DNA of 64,000 nt from the NCBI RefSeq assembly GCF_949987535.1, contig NC_080067.1, positions 8,184,001-8,248,000 on the forward strand, read 5' to 3'. This stretch comes from Balaenoptera acutorostrata. Lineage: Eukaryota; Chordata; Mammalia; Artiodactyla; Balaenopteridae. Below the pieces are notes generated by a model. It worked only from the letters and a program-made list of their open reading frames with translations. It did no database searches and was not told the origin of the DNA. Position numbers and translations under genes: made by a program. Shown one piece after another: positions 37,001 through 50,790 of the stretch (its first letter is position 1; every line of letters starts with the position of its first letter).

Positions 37001-38804
37001 CTCATGGAATTTGGGGGAGACCCACTGTAAAGATAAACAGGATTGCTTGATGGTGGTTCCTGAAAAGTCTTCCTGTATAAAAACAAGCTAGATGGGATGG
37101 TAAGCTCATTTTCACTGATGTGAGGGACAGAAACTGAACTCAAACTCCCTTGAAACTGGGCACCCAATCTCTCCTCTTCAGGGCACCCAGAGTTTCTCAG
37201 CACTTCTCTAAGTAGCTGGCACCTAAGCTCTCAGCACCAAATAGTCTTTCTCACACTGGCAAAGCCATTAACACACTAATCAATATAAAAAGAAAAGCAA
37301 AAAGGGAAAGCACTCCCCTACCATCCCCTGAAGCATAAATCCACAGTCCCAAGTATGTCTCTCCACAAGATGCTGAAGGCTGAGACTCAGGTACCTGCAA
37401 ACCTTTTGGTCCACGGTTTCCAGCCTCTCCCAAGTGATGCTACCATCATTCCTAACAGCAGCATGATAGCTATAATCCTGGAATTGGGAACATTCCCTAA
37501 TACCAATGTCTAGTGAATTCTGCCAGACATGAAGACCTCACTAAGAATGTATACCCAACCAGGAAGTCAACTTATACAGCTTTTTAAACTCTCAACCTGA
37601 ACTTACTAATCCTCTTAATACATATTTGTCTGGTGTTTCAATTAATTGGCTTTTCAACTGCAAAACATTTTTAAATGTTAAATTCACCAAAAAAGGGTTA
37701 AAAAATATGTCTCCATCCCCAAAGTTATAAAACCAGAAATACCTTTTATAAAAATATGACTGATAAGAAATTTGTTTGATAATTTCATCCAAGGGGCATA
37801 AACTACTGACCAATAGAACAAATTCAGTCCACAGGTATATTTCAATTGGCTGCAGAATGTTTAAAATTTTTCTTTAAAATAGAATGACGTAGTGAAGCAT
37901 ACCATGTGTGTTATGCCTAGGTTCCCACCATGGTCTATCACAGCATTTCATTCATCACGTTATCCCATGGTGTCCAAAGGCAACTTAGTTTATGAACTCT
38001 TGCTTATACTATTTGCCTTTAGAAGATTCTAGGAGAGAATAATATTGGTGAATATGCAAAAAACAACCCACAGCTTTAAAAAATATATGTAATATGTATG
38101 TGATTAAAATTCTTCAATCACTTTGAGGATCGACCTGAGCTCTTCATTCCCAATTTCATCACATATTTGACAAAAAGTTGGTCTAGATCTCCTGAAGGCA
38201 GAAATCTATCTCCTCAGAAAAAGTATCAATTTTTACAACAGTTCTTTCATCAGACAACTGCTCTTTATTAAGATCTGGGCCTGTGTTTCTTCATTATGCA
38301 AAGAAAAAAAAAATCAGGCAGGATATTTCAGCAGGGGAAAGGAACATTATTACTATGCTCCCCACTGAAAATTAAAATATTCAAAATATGTCAAAATCAT
38401 CTTAGACTTAATATCTGATCAGTGGCTTAATGTCTGTTTTTACAGAGAACATTTTTATATGTATTTTTAAGAAGTGACTTCCACTATCTTCAAAAATGTG
38501 ACCAAATTGAGATTCTCAGAAACTGGAGGACAAACAGAAGAGTCAACAAGAACACAAAATTCATCAGTGGCAGAGATTCTATTTGAAGTGAAAGGGCCAC
38601 TCCACACTAGGAGTAAGAACCCGTTTTGAGAGGCTTGGAGCAGGCTTTGATAAACACACATCCCATGGTCTTTGACCTAAACTAAATATATTCATCAGAA
38701 TGTGCAGCTTTGATAATTATGATACGATTATTTTGGAAATGCAAGAATGCGATGTTTTTTTCTATCTGTGAAGAGTCTCCTAAATTGGACTTCATTTATG
38801 CATT
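34049..38804. other. Long AT-rich unique intron
   Basis: Apart from the 22-bp repeat at 35515 nothing could be assigned; a weak L2-like trace (ACATGGCCTCTGCCTTCACA) lies near 36540. The frames at 36172-36540 and 36416-36679 overlap each other and have no known domain. Confidence 0.45.
35515..35574. repeat. 22-bp direct repeat, 38-bp period
   Basis: A 22-bp string starting ATCTGAAGTTCTATTCAGAT occurs at 35515-35536 and 35553-35574. The 16-bp spacer between the copies is related but not identical. Confidence 0.95.
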
Positions 38805-38960
38805 CATTTATTCATCCACCCATCAATCAAACATTTATTGAGCACTTACTAAGTGTCAGACACTCTGGGTTGGGGATACGATCTTGAACAAGAGAAGGAA
38901 AGCCTGTTTCCAGATGAAGCTTACATTTTAATGGAGTGGGGAACAATTACAACATAAACT
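38805..38960 (-). repeat. L2-like fossil
   Basis: ATTTATTCATCCACCCATCA, ACATTTATTGAGCACTTACT, AAGTGTCAGACACTCTGGGT and AAGCTTACATTTTAATGGAG follow the order of a very common mammalian fossil repeat that I assign to L2. Confidence 0.55.
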
Positions 38961-39097
38961 AACTTTTGAAAAAGGTGTTTCACATAGCCATACAGGCTAT
39001 GCCTACAGTGAACAAGGTGATGGGGTAGAGCGGCTGGAGATGGGCCCTTCAGACTGGATGGTCAGGAGAACCTTTCTAAGGAACGTGTACGGCATGA

Positions 39098-39225
39098 AGC
39101 TTCTCAAACTTGGATGTGTCAGTGAACGGCACAGGATCTTGTCAGAATGCAGATTCTGATTCAGAGGTCTGATGTGGGGCCTGAGATTCTGCATTTTTAA
39201 TGAGCTCTCAGGTGATGCTAATGTG
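39098..39225 (-). mobile_element. MER5A-type hAT-Charlie fragment
   Basis: AGCTTCTCAAACTTGGATGT, GATTCTGATTCAGAGGTCTG, GGGGCCTGAGATTCTGCATT and TCTCAGGTGATGCTAATG match reversed MER5A in order. Confidence 0.8.
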
Positions 39226-39284
39226 TCAGGTCCTCATACACTTGGGATAGTAAGGACTTTGAATAAGAAATGAGAATGGTAAAA

Positions 39285-39951
39285 CTCTTGGGCATATATC
39301 TGGAAAAGATTAAAACTCTAATTTGACAAGACACACGCACCCCAATGTTCACAGCAGCACTATTCACAATAGCCAAGACATGGGAGCAACCTAAATGTCC
39401 ATCAACAGATGAATGGATAAAGAAGATGTGGTACATAGATACAATGAAATACTACTCAGCCATAAAAAAAGAATGAAATAATGCCATTTGCAGCAAGATG
39501 GAGGGACCTAGAGATTATCATACTAAGTGAAGTAAGTCAAACAGAGAAAGACAAATATCATAGAATATCATTTATACGTGGAATCTAAAAAATGATACAA
39601 ATGAATGTATTTACAAAACAGAAATGGATTCACAGACATAGAAAACAAACTCATGGTTACCTAAGGGGAAAGCGGGGAGGGATAAATTAGGAGTTTGGGA
39701 TTAACATACATGCACTACTATATATAAAATAGATAAACATCAAGGACCTACTACATAGCACAGGGAAGTATATTCAATATCTTTTAATAACCTATAATGG
39801 AAAAGAATGTGAAAAAGAATAGATATACACATATATATGTATATATATGCATATACATATAACTGATTCACTTAGCTATACACCTGAAACTAATACAACA
39901 TTGTAAATAAACTATACTTCAGTTAAAATAATTTCTTTTAATAAAAAAAAA
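39285..39951 (+). mobile_element. 5'-truncated L1 (ORF2 end plus 3' UTR)
   Basis: It starts in the ORF2 C-terminus (CTTGGGCATATATCTGGAAA) and runs through the 3' UTR to AACATTGTAAATAAACTATA and a poly(A). AATGAGAATGGTAAAA at 39269-39284 and AATGAGTATGGTAAAA at 39952-39967 form a 16-bp duplication with one mismatch. Confidence 0.9.
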
Positions 39952-40089
39952 AATGAGTATGGTAAAAAAACTGACAATCATGTGTGGGACATTGGGGAGG
40001 AATTGAGACAAGCCCACCCTTGTGTCTACCTCATTTCTAATGTCTCATCTGTCTCACAGGATGCCCCAGGGCATAACGGGAGAATCAGA

Positions 40090-40270
40090 GCTCTGAGACC
40101 AGAGAGGCCTGGGCTTCCATCCTGTCTCCAGCTTTTCACAGCACTGAGGTTTTGGGCAGCTCCCGTACTCTCTCTAAGTCTCATTGCTCCACGTTGTGGG
40201 ATCCTTGCGTAATCTGTCTGGCTTAGAGCAAAGAATCAGTAAATGAAAGGCACTCTGCAGCAGGCATCAT
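40090..40270 (+). repeat. Probable MIR fragment
   Basis: AGGCCTGGGCTTCCATCCTG, TTTGGGCAGCTCCCGTACTC and TCTAAGTCTCATTGCTCC follow the MIR order (trinucleotide spacing preserved), but the match is diverged. Confidence 0.5.
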
Positions 40271-41511
40271 ACTACCACGAGGTGACAAGTATGAGGATGG
40301 CAAACAGCACAATAGGACAGCAGAGCAGAAAGACAAAAAGAGCCCCAGGGCCCCCAGTCTTGCTGTTTCGCTGTTCCAACTATGGGCTTCTAAGCTCCAG
40401 ACTCTTCGAGATACAAGAAAAATAAGCCCTTATTTAGTTAAGCTCACGTTAGTTAGGTTTTCTGGTTCCTGTAGCTAAATGCAATTCATATCTCATTGTT
40501 GAGTGCAGCTATTCATTATTATTATTTCTTCCGAAGCCACTTAGCAATAGGAAAAGACAGGAGCAATTTAAGCCTTTGCCAGTGTCCTTAATCATGCCAA
40601 CCTGCTCTGCTCGCCAAAAGCTAGACTACCAAGAAACGCCATTGCGTTTGACTCCTGATCTGTATTATCACTGAAGATAACGTGGAAACCTTCACACATC
40701 AACCCCTAAATTCTCAAGGCAAATTTGAAGTGTCACTTTTTAGAAATGGTCATCAAAATCCCCCAGTTTTGAGGCAACTCATAATGTTGTTAGCACATCA
40801 TGAATAACCCAGGGTCAACCGTCATTTCAAGCCAAATCTGGGACACCCTACAAGAAATAAACAAGGCACATATTATTATACTCAACTGCTTTGAGCAGAA
40901 AACCAAATTAGCATGTGAAAAAAGTTTAGAAAATTGAGACACATGCAACTGAGGAAAATAAACTTCTAAAAGAAGCTGTGCTGTCACATAGGTAAAGGTC
41001 CTTTCGTAACATTAATTAATCAATAAGTTTGTACTCAGTGTCTGTTATGTGTAAAGTACTGGAGGAAAGTGAAAGGCAGCTGAAGCAGGATGCCAAGTTT
41101 AAGGCCCTCACTGGTGTGGGAAAAACAAGTCAGAAGTGTTAGGTCAGCAGCGAGGCACAGATCAGTCTAAGGGAAGGACCCTCACTATGACCTAAGGTGG
41201 TTCAGGTAAGATGACTATAAAGAAAAGATGTGGGATTTTCATGGTAAACGGGGTGACAAAGATGTTCCAGGTGAGGGGAAATTTGAGGACCAGTGTATGG
41301 AGAGAAAGAGAGTGTGAGTTTTACTAGCTGAGCGTGAACAGACCAGCTTGGCTTGTCCAGAGACTTCAAGAAGGTTTAGAAGGTGGTATGGTATGTAGCT
41401 AGAAAGTGAATTGTGAGGAGCATCATAAGCTGATTCTTAAGTAATTGGAACTTAAAACCTGCTTACCTGAGCTAAAAGCAGATCTGTTTAATTAAAAGAG
41501 GAAGTTCTGCC

Positions 41512-41718
41512 CTCTCGCTTCTCTTCATGCGGGCTTTCCTCTGTGCACGAGCACCCTGGTATCGGTCTCTCTGTGACCAAACCTCCTCCTTCTAAGGACA
41601 CCAGTTGGAATGGATTAAGTTCTACCCTAATGGTCTCATTTTACCTTAATTACCTCTTCAAAGGCTTTATATCAAAATACAGTCACATTCTGAGGTCCTG
41701 GGGGTTAGGGCTTCAGTG
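41512..41718 (-). mobile_element. MLT1-group LTR fragment
   Basis: GGACACCAGTTGGAATGGAT, CTACCCTAATGGTCTCATTT, TACCTTAATTACCTCTTCAA and ACAGTCACATTCTGAGGTCC are the reversed MLT1 signature. Confidence 0.75.
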
Positions 41719-41987
41719 AGTCCAGAACAGTCCCCAAACCAGAAACTTGGAATTCATCAACTCTTTCCTTTCCCTCATCTCTACTGTCAAGGTCTACCGG
41801 TCATAACTCTGAACTCTATCCTCACACCATCTAAGCTCCTTAGAAAGACATAATAAAATCTTTACGTTTTAAGCCATGCCTGCCTATCTAGAGTTGAAAT
41901 TCAACACCCTGACTTTTAGAAACTACTTCTGAACAAAGGTCAGCTATTTGTTATTTCATCTCCTGAAATTAACATCCCTTCCTTTCA

Positions 41988-42210
41988 GTTTATCAAACTC
42001 CTCACATCTTTCAAGTTTTGCTTCAATATTATTTTCCCTGTGAAGTTCTCCTTGACTCTGCTCCAATTCTTGCTGGCCCCATCCTATCTTTTTACCTTGT
42101 CTGGGAAGAATTTACCATTTCTGCCACTCTACTGTCACTGAACATAGTGTACTGCAAATACTGGATCCATTTCCTTTATAAGATCATGAGCTCTTTGGAG
42201 AAAAAAAAAC
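41988..42210 (+). repeat. L2-like 3' fragment
   Basis: CTTTCAAGTTTTGCTTCAAT, TTCCCTGTGAAGTTCTCCTT and TATAAGATCATGAGCTCTTT resemble the L2 3' region (the 'TGAAGCCTTCCCTGACC' and 'ACTGTAAGCTCC' zones). Confidence 0.5.
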
Positions 42211-42214
42211 ACCA

Positions 42215-42420
42215 ATAGAAGGAATGTACACTCTGGAGTCTGTACCAGCGTAAACCCTAGTCCTACCATTTTTCACTATGTTGACTTTCTCAAGTTACTT
42301 AAAATTCATTGGTAAATAGGAATAGGAATAATTCCTATTTCATAGGGTTATAACGAGAAGCAAATGAAGTAATCATCAGTACGAAGCAGAGACTCAATAA
42401 CAGCTAGCTATTTTTATAAA
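42215..42420 (+). repeat. MIR element
   Basis: CACTCTGGAGTCTGTACCAG, TTGACTTTCTCAAGTTACTT, TATTTCATAGGGTTATAACG and GAGACTCAATAACAGCTAGC follow the MIR order. Confidence 0.7.
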
Positions 42421-42474
42421 ACATGTAGAATATAACAATGACCACAACTCTTTTCTTCTTGGGTGTATTCTGTA

Positions 42475-42660
42475 TGCTCTGTGACACGTGATTTGCAGAT
42501 ATTATCTCTTATATACCTAAAGTAAGTGTAGACGTGTATGATTACCCCTTTTTATAGGTGAAGAAACTTAGTCTCTGAAAGGGTAAGCAGCTTGTCTGAG
42601 GCCTAACAGCCAAAACGTGTGGAACCGGGGTTTAAGCTAAGGTTTAGATGATCCAAATAA
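42475..42660 (-). repeat. MIR element
   Basis: ATTATCTCTTATATACCTAA, GGTGAAGAAACTTAGTCTCT, GGTAAGCAGCTTGTCTGAGG and GGAACCGGGGTTTAAGC match reversed MIR. It lies head to head with the MIR just before it. Confidence 0.72.
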
Positions 42661-42926
42661 AGCATACTGTACCCATTTTGACATCTCCAAACAATCATTC
42701 AATACAGAAGGCAGAATGGTTGCTCAATGAATATTGATTGAGTTGCTTAATTCATTATTAATCCACAATTAAATTAATATATTTCTTACTGATATTTCTA
42801 TAGGGAAAGAGGTAAATAGGGTCTCATGTTAAATTAACTCAGTAATGCTAGACACACATATAGAAGTTATTGGTCTACACACTTTTTTTAGAATGGAAAT
42901 GAAATATGTGTCAAAAAATGGAAGGA

Positions 42927-43232
42927 GGTTTCCCTGGTGGCGCAGTGGTTGAGAGTCTGCCTGCCAATGCAGAGGACACGGGTTCGAGCCCTGGTCTGGG
43001 AGGATCCCACATGCCGCGGAGCAACTAGGCCCGTGAGCCACAATTACTGAGCCTGCGCGTCTGGAACCTGTGCTCCGCAACAAGAGAGGCCACGATAGTG
43101 AGAGGCCGGCGCACCGCGATGAAGAGTGGCCCCCACTTGCCGCAACTAGAGGAAGCCCTCGCACAGAAACGAAGACCCAACATAGCAATCAATCAATCAA
43201 TTAATCAATCAATCAATCAATAAATCTTTAAA
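42927..43232 (+). mobile_element. CHR-type SINE with (AATC)n tail
   Basis: A full-length copy (GGTTTCCCTGGTGGCGCAGT onward) is flanked by the 14-bp duplication AAAAAATGGAAGGA at 42913-42926 and 43233-43246. Its tail is built from AATC units rather than the (AAAT)n seen in most copies here. Confidence 0.95.
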
Positions 43233-43284
43233 AAAAAATGGAAGGAATTTAAAAGGTGCTTAAAATCACCAGATTTCTGCTGAA

Positions 43285-43322
43285 GTCTCTCTCTCTCTCT
43301 CTCAATCACACACACACACAAA
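43285..43322. repeat. (TC)n-(AC)n compound microsatellite
   Basis: About 16 bases of TC units are followed by AATC and about 14 bases of AC units. Confidence 0.9.
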
Positions 43323-45164
43323 AACATCCCAGATCAGCAGCTGAAAACTGAGTGTCCAAACAGTACTTTGCATTTTATGCCAATCTTCCATCAATGCTGC
43401 TCACTGTATCCCATACCTTGCTAGTTTTTTCTATAAAATATGTTTTTCCTCCTTTCAAATAAACCCCAGAACAATGTAGACGTTACTGATTAAAGCATTT
43501 TTTTAAAAAAAGAAGTACAATTTATATCTCTTAAGCGAAGTCCATCATATGAGCCTTGGTAGGGAATTAATTTAATTAACACAAACCGTATTTCTACAAC
43601 TCAGATGATCTTCAGAGATACATTCGTATGACATCTGATATCGGGTCACATCAGGCTACATGCTCACCTCGAGTTTTCTAGTGCTGAGATACAATACTGC
43701 TCCAATTACACAGAGACATTTTAAGAGTTTTCAAACACATCTTGAAGTTCTAAAAATATCATACGCTAAGGTGTGCCTTTCCTGCAAGACATGCCATCAA
43801 TTGGTGAATTTTAAGGTATTTTTACCCTATTAAAAGCAAGTTAAAAAAAAGAGAGAAATATATATATGTATTTTATGATCATTTTATAACTATGCTGGCT
43901 TACAATAGTTACTTTGCCTCTATTAAAATACTACATAGTTTTGTGGGACATTTATAACTTAGCAACAGAAAAGAAAATATTCTTGAGTGTTCAATATATA
44001 TTAGAAATAACACTTAATTTCATATGAAATAATAATCATTTGAGGAACAAAGTCATAAAGCTATAAAAAGATTTAGAGACTTACTATCAAATATTTCAAA
44101 ATTTCTAAAATCTATTCTGCCTTATACAATTAATGTTAAAAGTGTTTTTTGTTTTTCTTCTTTAAACCTTGCAAGAGACAGTCTTCATATTTTACATATT
44201 CTGTAAAAAAAATGGGACTATTATTAAGCATAGTTTAATATATTTATTTAAATAGAAATGTAAAACTCTTTTTTATGATGGAACCTTGGATTAGAATAAT
44301 TGTTACTGGTTCCATAGGGTATTCAAATGCGTGCCCTCTACCCCCAAAAGGCAGGTGCAAGCTTTCCTGGGAAAGCAGCTCTGCTAGTGTAACACACCTG
44401 GCCTCTGTACTGCTCCTTTATTCAATCTTTCCCAGGAGAAGAGGAGGAATTTAATATGATTGAGCTTGGCATATATGGCGTGGCCCTTGCTCTTTCCTCT
44501 CTTTAGGGAGCAGCTGCCTTTGGGAAGCACCTGTTCTGCTCCGGTCCTCCAAGCTTTAAGTTATACCAGAGGGAGCTCTGTCTCTGCCCCAGTATAGCTC
44601 CAATTGCGAGGTAACTTTGCCTAAATCTGGGCTCACTGGGAGGAAGCCCATTTGCTGTTGATAATATGCCACATTCTCTGTTATCGGTTTCTTCAGAAAT
44701 AAAGGTGATGTGTTGGTCTCCCATCTGCCTTACTCTTATTTCTTTCTCAGTTGGCTCAGAACTTGGGTGGGGAAAAGGAGTGTTTGTACTGAGCTCTTTC
44801 AAACCCCAAATGAATAAGTATATTTTTACTCCTTTTATCCATTGCAGTCTTCCAAAAGGGGGATTTCACCCTTATCTACAGACACCAGAAACACAAGACA
44901 AAGATGATGACCTAAATTATATAAAACCATTAGTTATATCTTCATGTTCAAAGCAAGTCAGGTTGATTAAACTGCCCACTTTGAAGCCAAAAAAAAAAGC
45001 CATATTTCTTTCTAAAGATAGTTTTATGTATCTATCTATGCATACGAGTATACATAATATATACACATATATATTTAATACATAAATAATAATGTTATTC
45101 AAATAATCCTTATGGTAGCATAATAAAAAATGTACCTGGTCTTTGTCTCTGTTGCTGGCACACA
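43323..45164. other. Unique intron, nothing recognised
   Basis: No element or exon was identified. Short frames around 44503-45085 on both strands overlap and have no recognisable product. Confidence 0.45.
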
Positions 45165-45870
45165 ACCCTATAACCCTTGGAATCTCTGGAGGGATGAGTG
45201 TCTTTTATGTGCTAATAAATATTTGGTGGTGGGGAAGGGGAGGGTACCCTAGATTACTTCAGCAGGGCAACACATTGCCAGAAAGACCAGGGCAAGATTA
45301 GAGGGCCAGAACTTTTAGCCCCACTCCCTGACCTTCTGGGGAGGGGAGAGGGACTAAAGAATGAGTTGATCACTAATGGCCAGTGATGTAATCAATCTTG
45401 CCTATGTAATGAAGCCTCCATGAAAACTCCTACTAAACACCTGAGCAGGAGAGCTGATGAACACATCCAGGTGCTGGGAGGGTGGCCCTCCCAGGGAAAC
45501 CACAGCAGCCCCAGGCCCTCTTCCCTATACCTGCCCTAGGCATCTCTTCTCTATGGCTGTTCCAGAGTTAGAGCCTTTACAATAACAGAAGTGTTCCTCT
45601 GTGTTCAGTGAGCTGTTGTAGCAAAGTATCAAATCTGAAAAGGATGGGGAGGGTTGTGAAATTCCTGGCATTGTAGCCAAGCTGGACAGAAGTGTGTGGG
45701 CCCCGGGCACCCCGTACTTGTGACCGGCATCTGCAGTTAGGGTGGGCCCTTATACCTGTGCACTCTGACACTAAATCCAGGTACTTAGTGTCAGACCTGA
45801 ATTAAATTATAGGACATCCAGCTGGAGTCCTGAGAGTTGCAGAACTGGTTGTTGGTATGGAAAAAACCTA
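45165..45870 (+). mobile_element. Old ERV-type LTR, family unassigned
   Basis: The layout is one I know from ancient mammalian LTRs: TGTAATGAAGCCTCCATGAA, CACATCCAGGTGCTGGGAGG, CCCTAGGCATCTCTTCTCTA, GTGTTCAGTGAGCTGTTGTA, AGTGTCAGACCTGAATTAAA and ATAGGACATCCAGCTGGAGT. It ends near 45870. Family name not recalled with confidence. Confidence 0.6.
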
Positions 45871-47208
<1,338 letters not shown>

Positions 47209-47833
47209 TCATTTGTGGTATAGTTAATAAAGGCCTTACTGTTTTCTTCTATCCCACGAGTTCTCCCCCAAAATCTTAAAAATGTCAGTTTTCAGATTCC
47301 ATAAATGTCTAGCCTCTAATGCATATCTCTTCATTCCCAAATGAAGTGCTTTCTCTGAAAATAAGGGAGTATTTTAAACAAAACCACTAGTCTGTGCTGA
47401 GACCTTTCCGCTTATGTCATTCAAATTTGTATTTCTTCTTTGAATGTATTGATGTTGAAGCATTCCACTTGATGAAACTTTGCCCCTTCCCGGCCCGAAG
47501 CACACACTGGTTCCTAAATAAAGACCTTTGTTTGATATGAGTTTGCTAGAGGCTTATTTAGTCAATTTAAAAATCAATGCTTGTGCACCAGAATGGCTAA
47601 AAGAAAAAAACATGGAAAATACCAAGTTTTGGGAAGGATGATGCAAAGTCATTTGAACCCTCCTACATTACTGACTCCTAGCCAGTTAGCACATGTACTT
47701 TAAAGACTGTTTGGCAGTATCAAGATATATTATCACAATACATTATATGGTAATGCAAACGAGTGATATATAATAATCGACAGGGGAATGGATGAATGTC
47801 ACTAACATAATGTTGAGCAAAAATAGCCAGACA

Positions 47834-48201
47834 GGGCTTCCCTGGTGGCGCAGTGGTTGAGAATCTGCCTGCTGATGCAGGGGACACGGGTTCGAGCCCT
47901 GGTCTGGGAAGATCCCACATGCCGCGGAGCAACTAGGCCCGTGAGCCACAATTACTGAGCCTGCGCGTCTGGAGCTTGTGCTCCGCAACAAGAGAGGCCG
48001 CGATAGTGAGAGGCCCGCGCACCGCGATGAAGAGTGGCCCCCGCTTGCCGCAACTAGAGAAAGCCCTTGCACAGAAACGAAGACCCAACACAGCCAAAAA
48101 TAAATAAATAAATAAATAAAAAATAAAAATAAAGGAATTCCTTTAAAAAAAAAGTTTTTATAAAAAAAGAAGTTAACATTATAAAAAACAAAACAAAACA
48201 A
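47834..48201 (+). mobile_element. CHR-type SINE with anomalous long tail
   Basis: A full-length body runs to GACCCAACACAGCC and an (AAAT)n tail at about 48097-48118. About 80 further bases follow before the target-site duplication: the perfect 16-bp palindrome TAAAGGAATTCCTTTA at 48130-48145, a further A/T stretch and an (AAAAC)n run. AAAAATAGCCAGACA flanks the whole at 47819-47833 and 48202-48216, so the extra segment belongs to the insertion. Confidence 0.93.
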
Positions 48202-48486
48202 AAAAATAGCCAGACACAGAGGAGTAGAATCCATTTAAATGAAGTACAAACACAGGCAAAACAAATCTAGGGTTTAAGAGGTCAGGTTAGTGGTTAACTT
48301 TGGGAGATTGTGATTAGGAGGGGACACGGGTCAGGGTGTTCTGCGATGCTGGTCCATATCTTTCATGACCTTTATGTTGATTGCATAGTAGTATTCAGGT
48401 TTTGAAAGTCATCAAACTCTGTACTCGTGTGTATTTTTCAGGGTATATGTTTTATTTCAAGAACATATTCTTAAAAGTGATACTCA

Positions 48487-48942
48487 GTCTCATAAAAAAG
48501 AATGAAATAATGCCATTTGCAGTGACACTGATGGACCTAGAGATTGTCATACTGAGTGAAGTAAGCCAGACAGAGAAAGACAAATATCATATGATATCAC
48601 TGATATGGGGAATCTAAAAAAAATGGTACAAATTAACTTATTTACAAAACAGAAGGAGCCACAGATGTAGAAAACAAACTTATGGTTACCAAGGGGTAAA
48701 GGGGGGGAGAGATGAATTGGGAGATTGAGACTGACATATACACACTACTATACATAAAATAAATAACTAATAAGGACCTACTGTATAGCACAGGGAACTC
48801 TACTCAATACTCTGTAATGACCTATATGGGAAAAGAATCAAAAAAATGTGTATATATGTACATGTAAAACTGAATCACTTTGCTGTACAGCAGAAACTAA
48901 CACAACATTGTAAATCAACTATACTCCAATAAAAATTAATTT
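48487..48942 (+). mobile_element. 5'-truncated L1 (ORF2 tail and 3' UTR)
   Basis: It begins near the ORF2 stop (TCATAAAAAAGAATGAAATA) and ends AATCAACTATACTCCAATAA. TAAAAGTGATACTCA at 48472-48486 and TAAAGGTGATACTCA at 48943-48957 form a 15-bp duplication with one mismatch. Confidence 0.9.
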
Positions 48943-48957
48943 TAAAGGTGATACTCA

Positions 48958-50610
48958 AGTTCAATTCTATTCTTTGAGCAAAAGAACCATGAGAAATATC
49001 ATTAACAGACTCAAGTTCAAACCTAAGGCTTATATTTTGAAAAGTTTTTGTATATTTCAAAATACACATTAAAAAATATATTAAAATTCCAGTACTAGAT
49101 TTTCTACTGAAAAGCATTCCAATTTGAAGTTGATGAAAAAGTTATCGCTTAAAAACTAAACTGTTGATCTATCCACACATAATTTTCCTACACTTTTCCT
49201 TTGATGGGAAAAAATCTGAATTTCCATCTTATTTGGGAATTGATTTCAAAGCTGGGTATACGACAAAAATAACACAGAGTCAGAAATATCTTTGACGTTT
49301 TAACTTGTTTTGTATATACTATGTTAGATCTCACACTTTCCAACACAGCGATATATCCATCCAGCCTTGGAATCTCTCATTTTTCTTCAGTTGAGCACCA
49401 GACGAGCAGCTGATTTGTATTTAGCATCTATCTGACATAAAAATCGTATTTTACTATAGCTGCTGGGGTACTTTTTGTTGAAAATGTGTGGTTAAGTACA
49501 CATGTAATAAATGTATGTGTAATGTGCTGGTAATAAAGTGTGCCTTGAATATGTACCTGTTCCCCCACACCCTCCTAATTGTTTAGTGGCATGATTTCCT
49601 TCTTGTTCTTTTGACTCAGACACATGGTTTCCGTTCATTCATCTTCCCAAATATCTATGCCACAGCAATCCCATCTCAATACCCCATCACCAGGCTCCAG
49701 AAAACCTAGAATCTATGGCTTATTACCAGGGCTCCAACATCAACCAGCCACGTCACCATAGGAAGTCAGTTAACATTTCTGCAACGAGATTCCCTCGACT
49801 GTAATGTTCTCACATCCTCCTGTCCAGGGTAGATATGGTAACCACAAGAAACATGAAATGATAAGTCAACGTTATTGTCTATGATTAATGAAGAAACCTC
49901 ATAAATGAGCCATATCCCTGGCCAAGCACCGCTCTCCCCCTCATCCCAGAATGGCTCTTACTTCCAATTTTTGTCTATGATTACCATTTCAACTTGGGAG
50001 CCTTTTTCCCTAATGCTGTAGCTACGGTAGGAACAAAAAGAACCATCAGGCCAAGCTATCAATCACACCCTAGAGAGAGTAATCGTGGGGACTTGGAGAA
50101 TGGCATGAATCTAATATTTTGGTTCACACTTTAAAACATCTCTCTGTCAATTTCCTTGTGGGAACATCACCCAAATCAGAACAGAGACTATTAATTTTCC
50201 TGAAAATCATTCGATCTCTGCACTCAGACAAGCATCATTATTGTCTCCACAGAGTCTTCTCACAGACGTGCCAGTGTATTTTAAAGAAAAGCAAAAGCAC
50301 AAAATGAGGTGAAAGCCAAGGAAACAGCTGCCAACATGACAATATTCTCTAATCAGCCATGATGCACGGGCGTCATGTCATAGCATGCTCTGGAAGAGTT
50401 GAAAAATCACTTTGAAATTTGTCTTTCAAGTTATAATGAGATGTGATCTTTGACATTTTATAAATTCATTAGAAACTTCATTAATATGGGTCCTTCTAAA
50501 TTCAAATTTTGTAATGAGTTGTCATGAGCTAAGCTAATGTCAACCTCCCCATTACATACATGACAAAAAAGTGAATCAGGGAAACAGCGTAAGAGACATA
50601 TAGGACTATT
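48958..50610. other. Unique intron, nothing recognised
   Basis: No supported repeat or coding segment. Confidence 0.45.
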
Positions 50611-50790
50611 TTTTTTCTCCCTCCCTCCCTTCCTTCCTTCCTCCCTCCCTCTCTTCCTTCCTTCCTCTTTCTTCCCTTCCTTCCTCTTTCCTCCTTTTCT
50701 TCCTTCCTTCTTCCTTTCCTTCCTTCCTCCTTTCCTTCCTTTCTTTCTCCCTCCCTCCCTTTATCCCTCTTCTTTTCTTCCTTCAACTGC
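50611..50790. repeat. Long polypyrimidine tract (CCTT/CTTT/CCCT)n
   Basis: About 180 bases are almost entirely C and T on the plus strand, in irregular CCTT, CCCT and CTTT units. Seen from the KCHN8-sense (minus) strand it is polypurine. The Lys/Arg/Glu/Gly-rich frame across it at 50864-50529 is an artefact of composition. Confidence 0.95.

Noticed and set aside
44503..45165. Frames of 82-139 codons on both strands
   Set aside because: They overlap one another in opposite directions, have no recognisable domain and lie in ordinary AT-rich intron.
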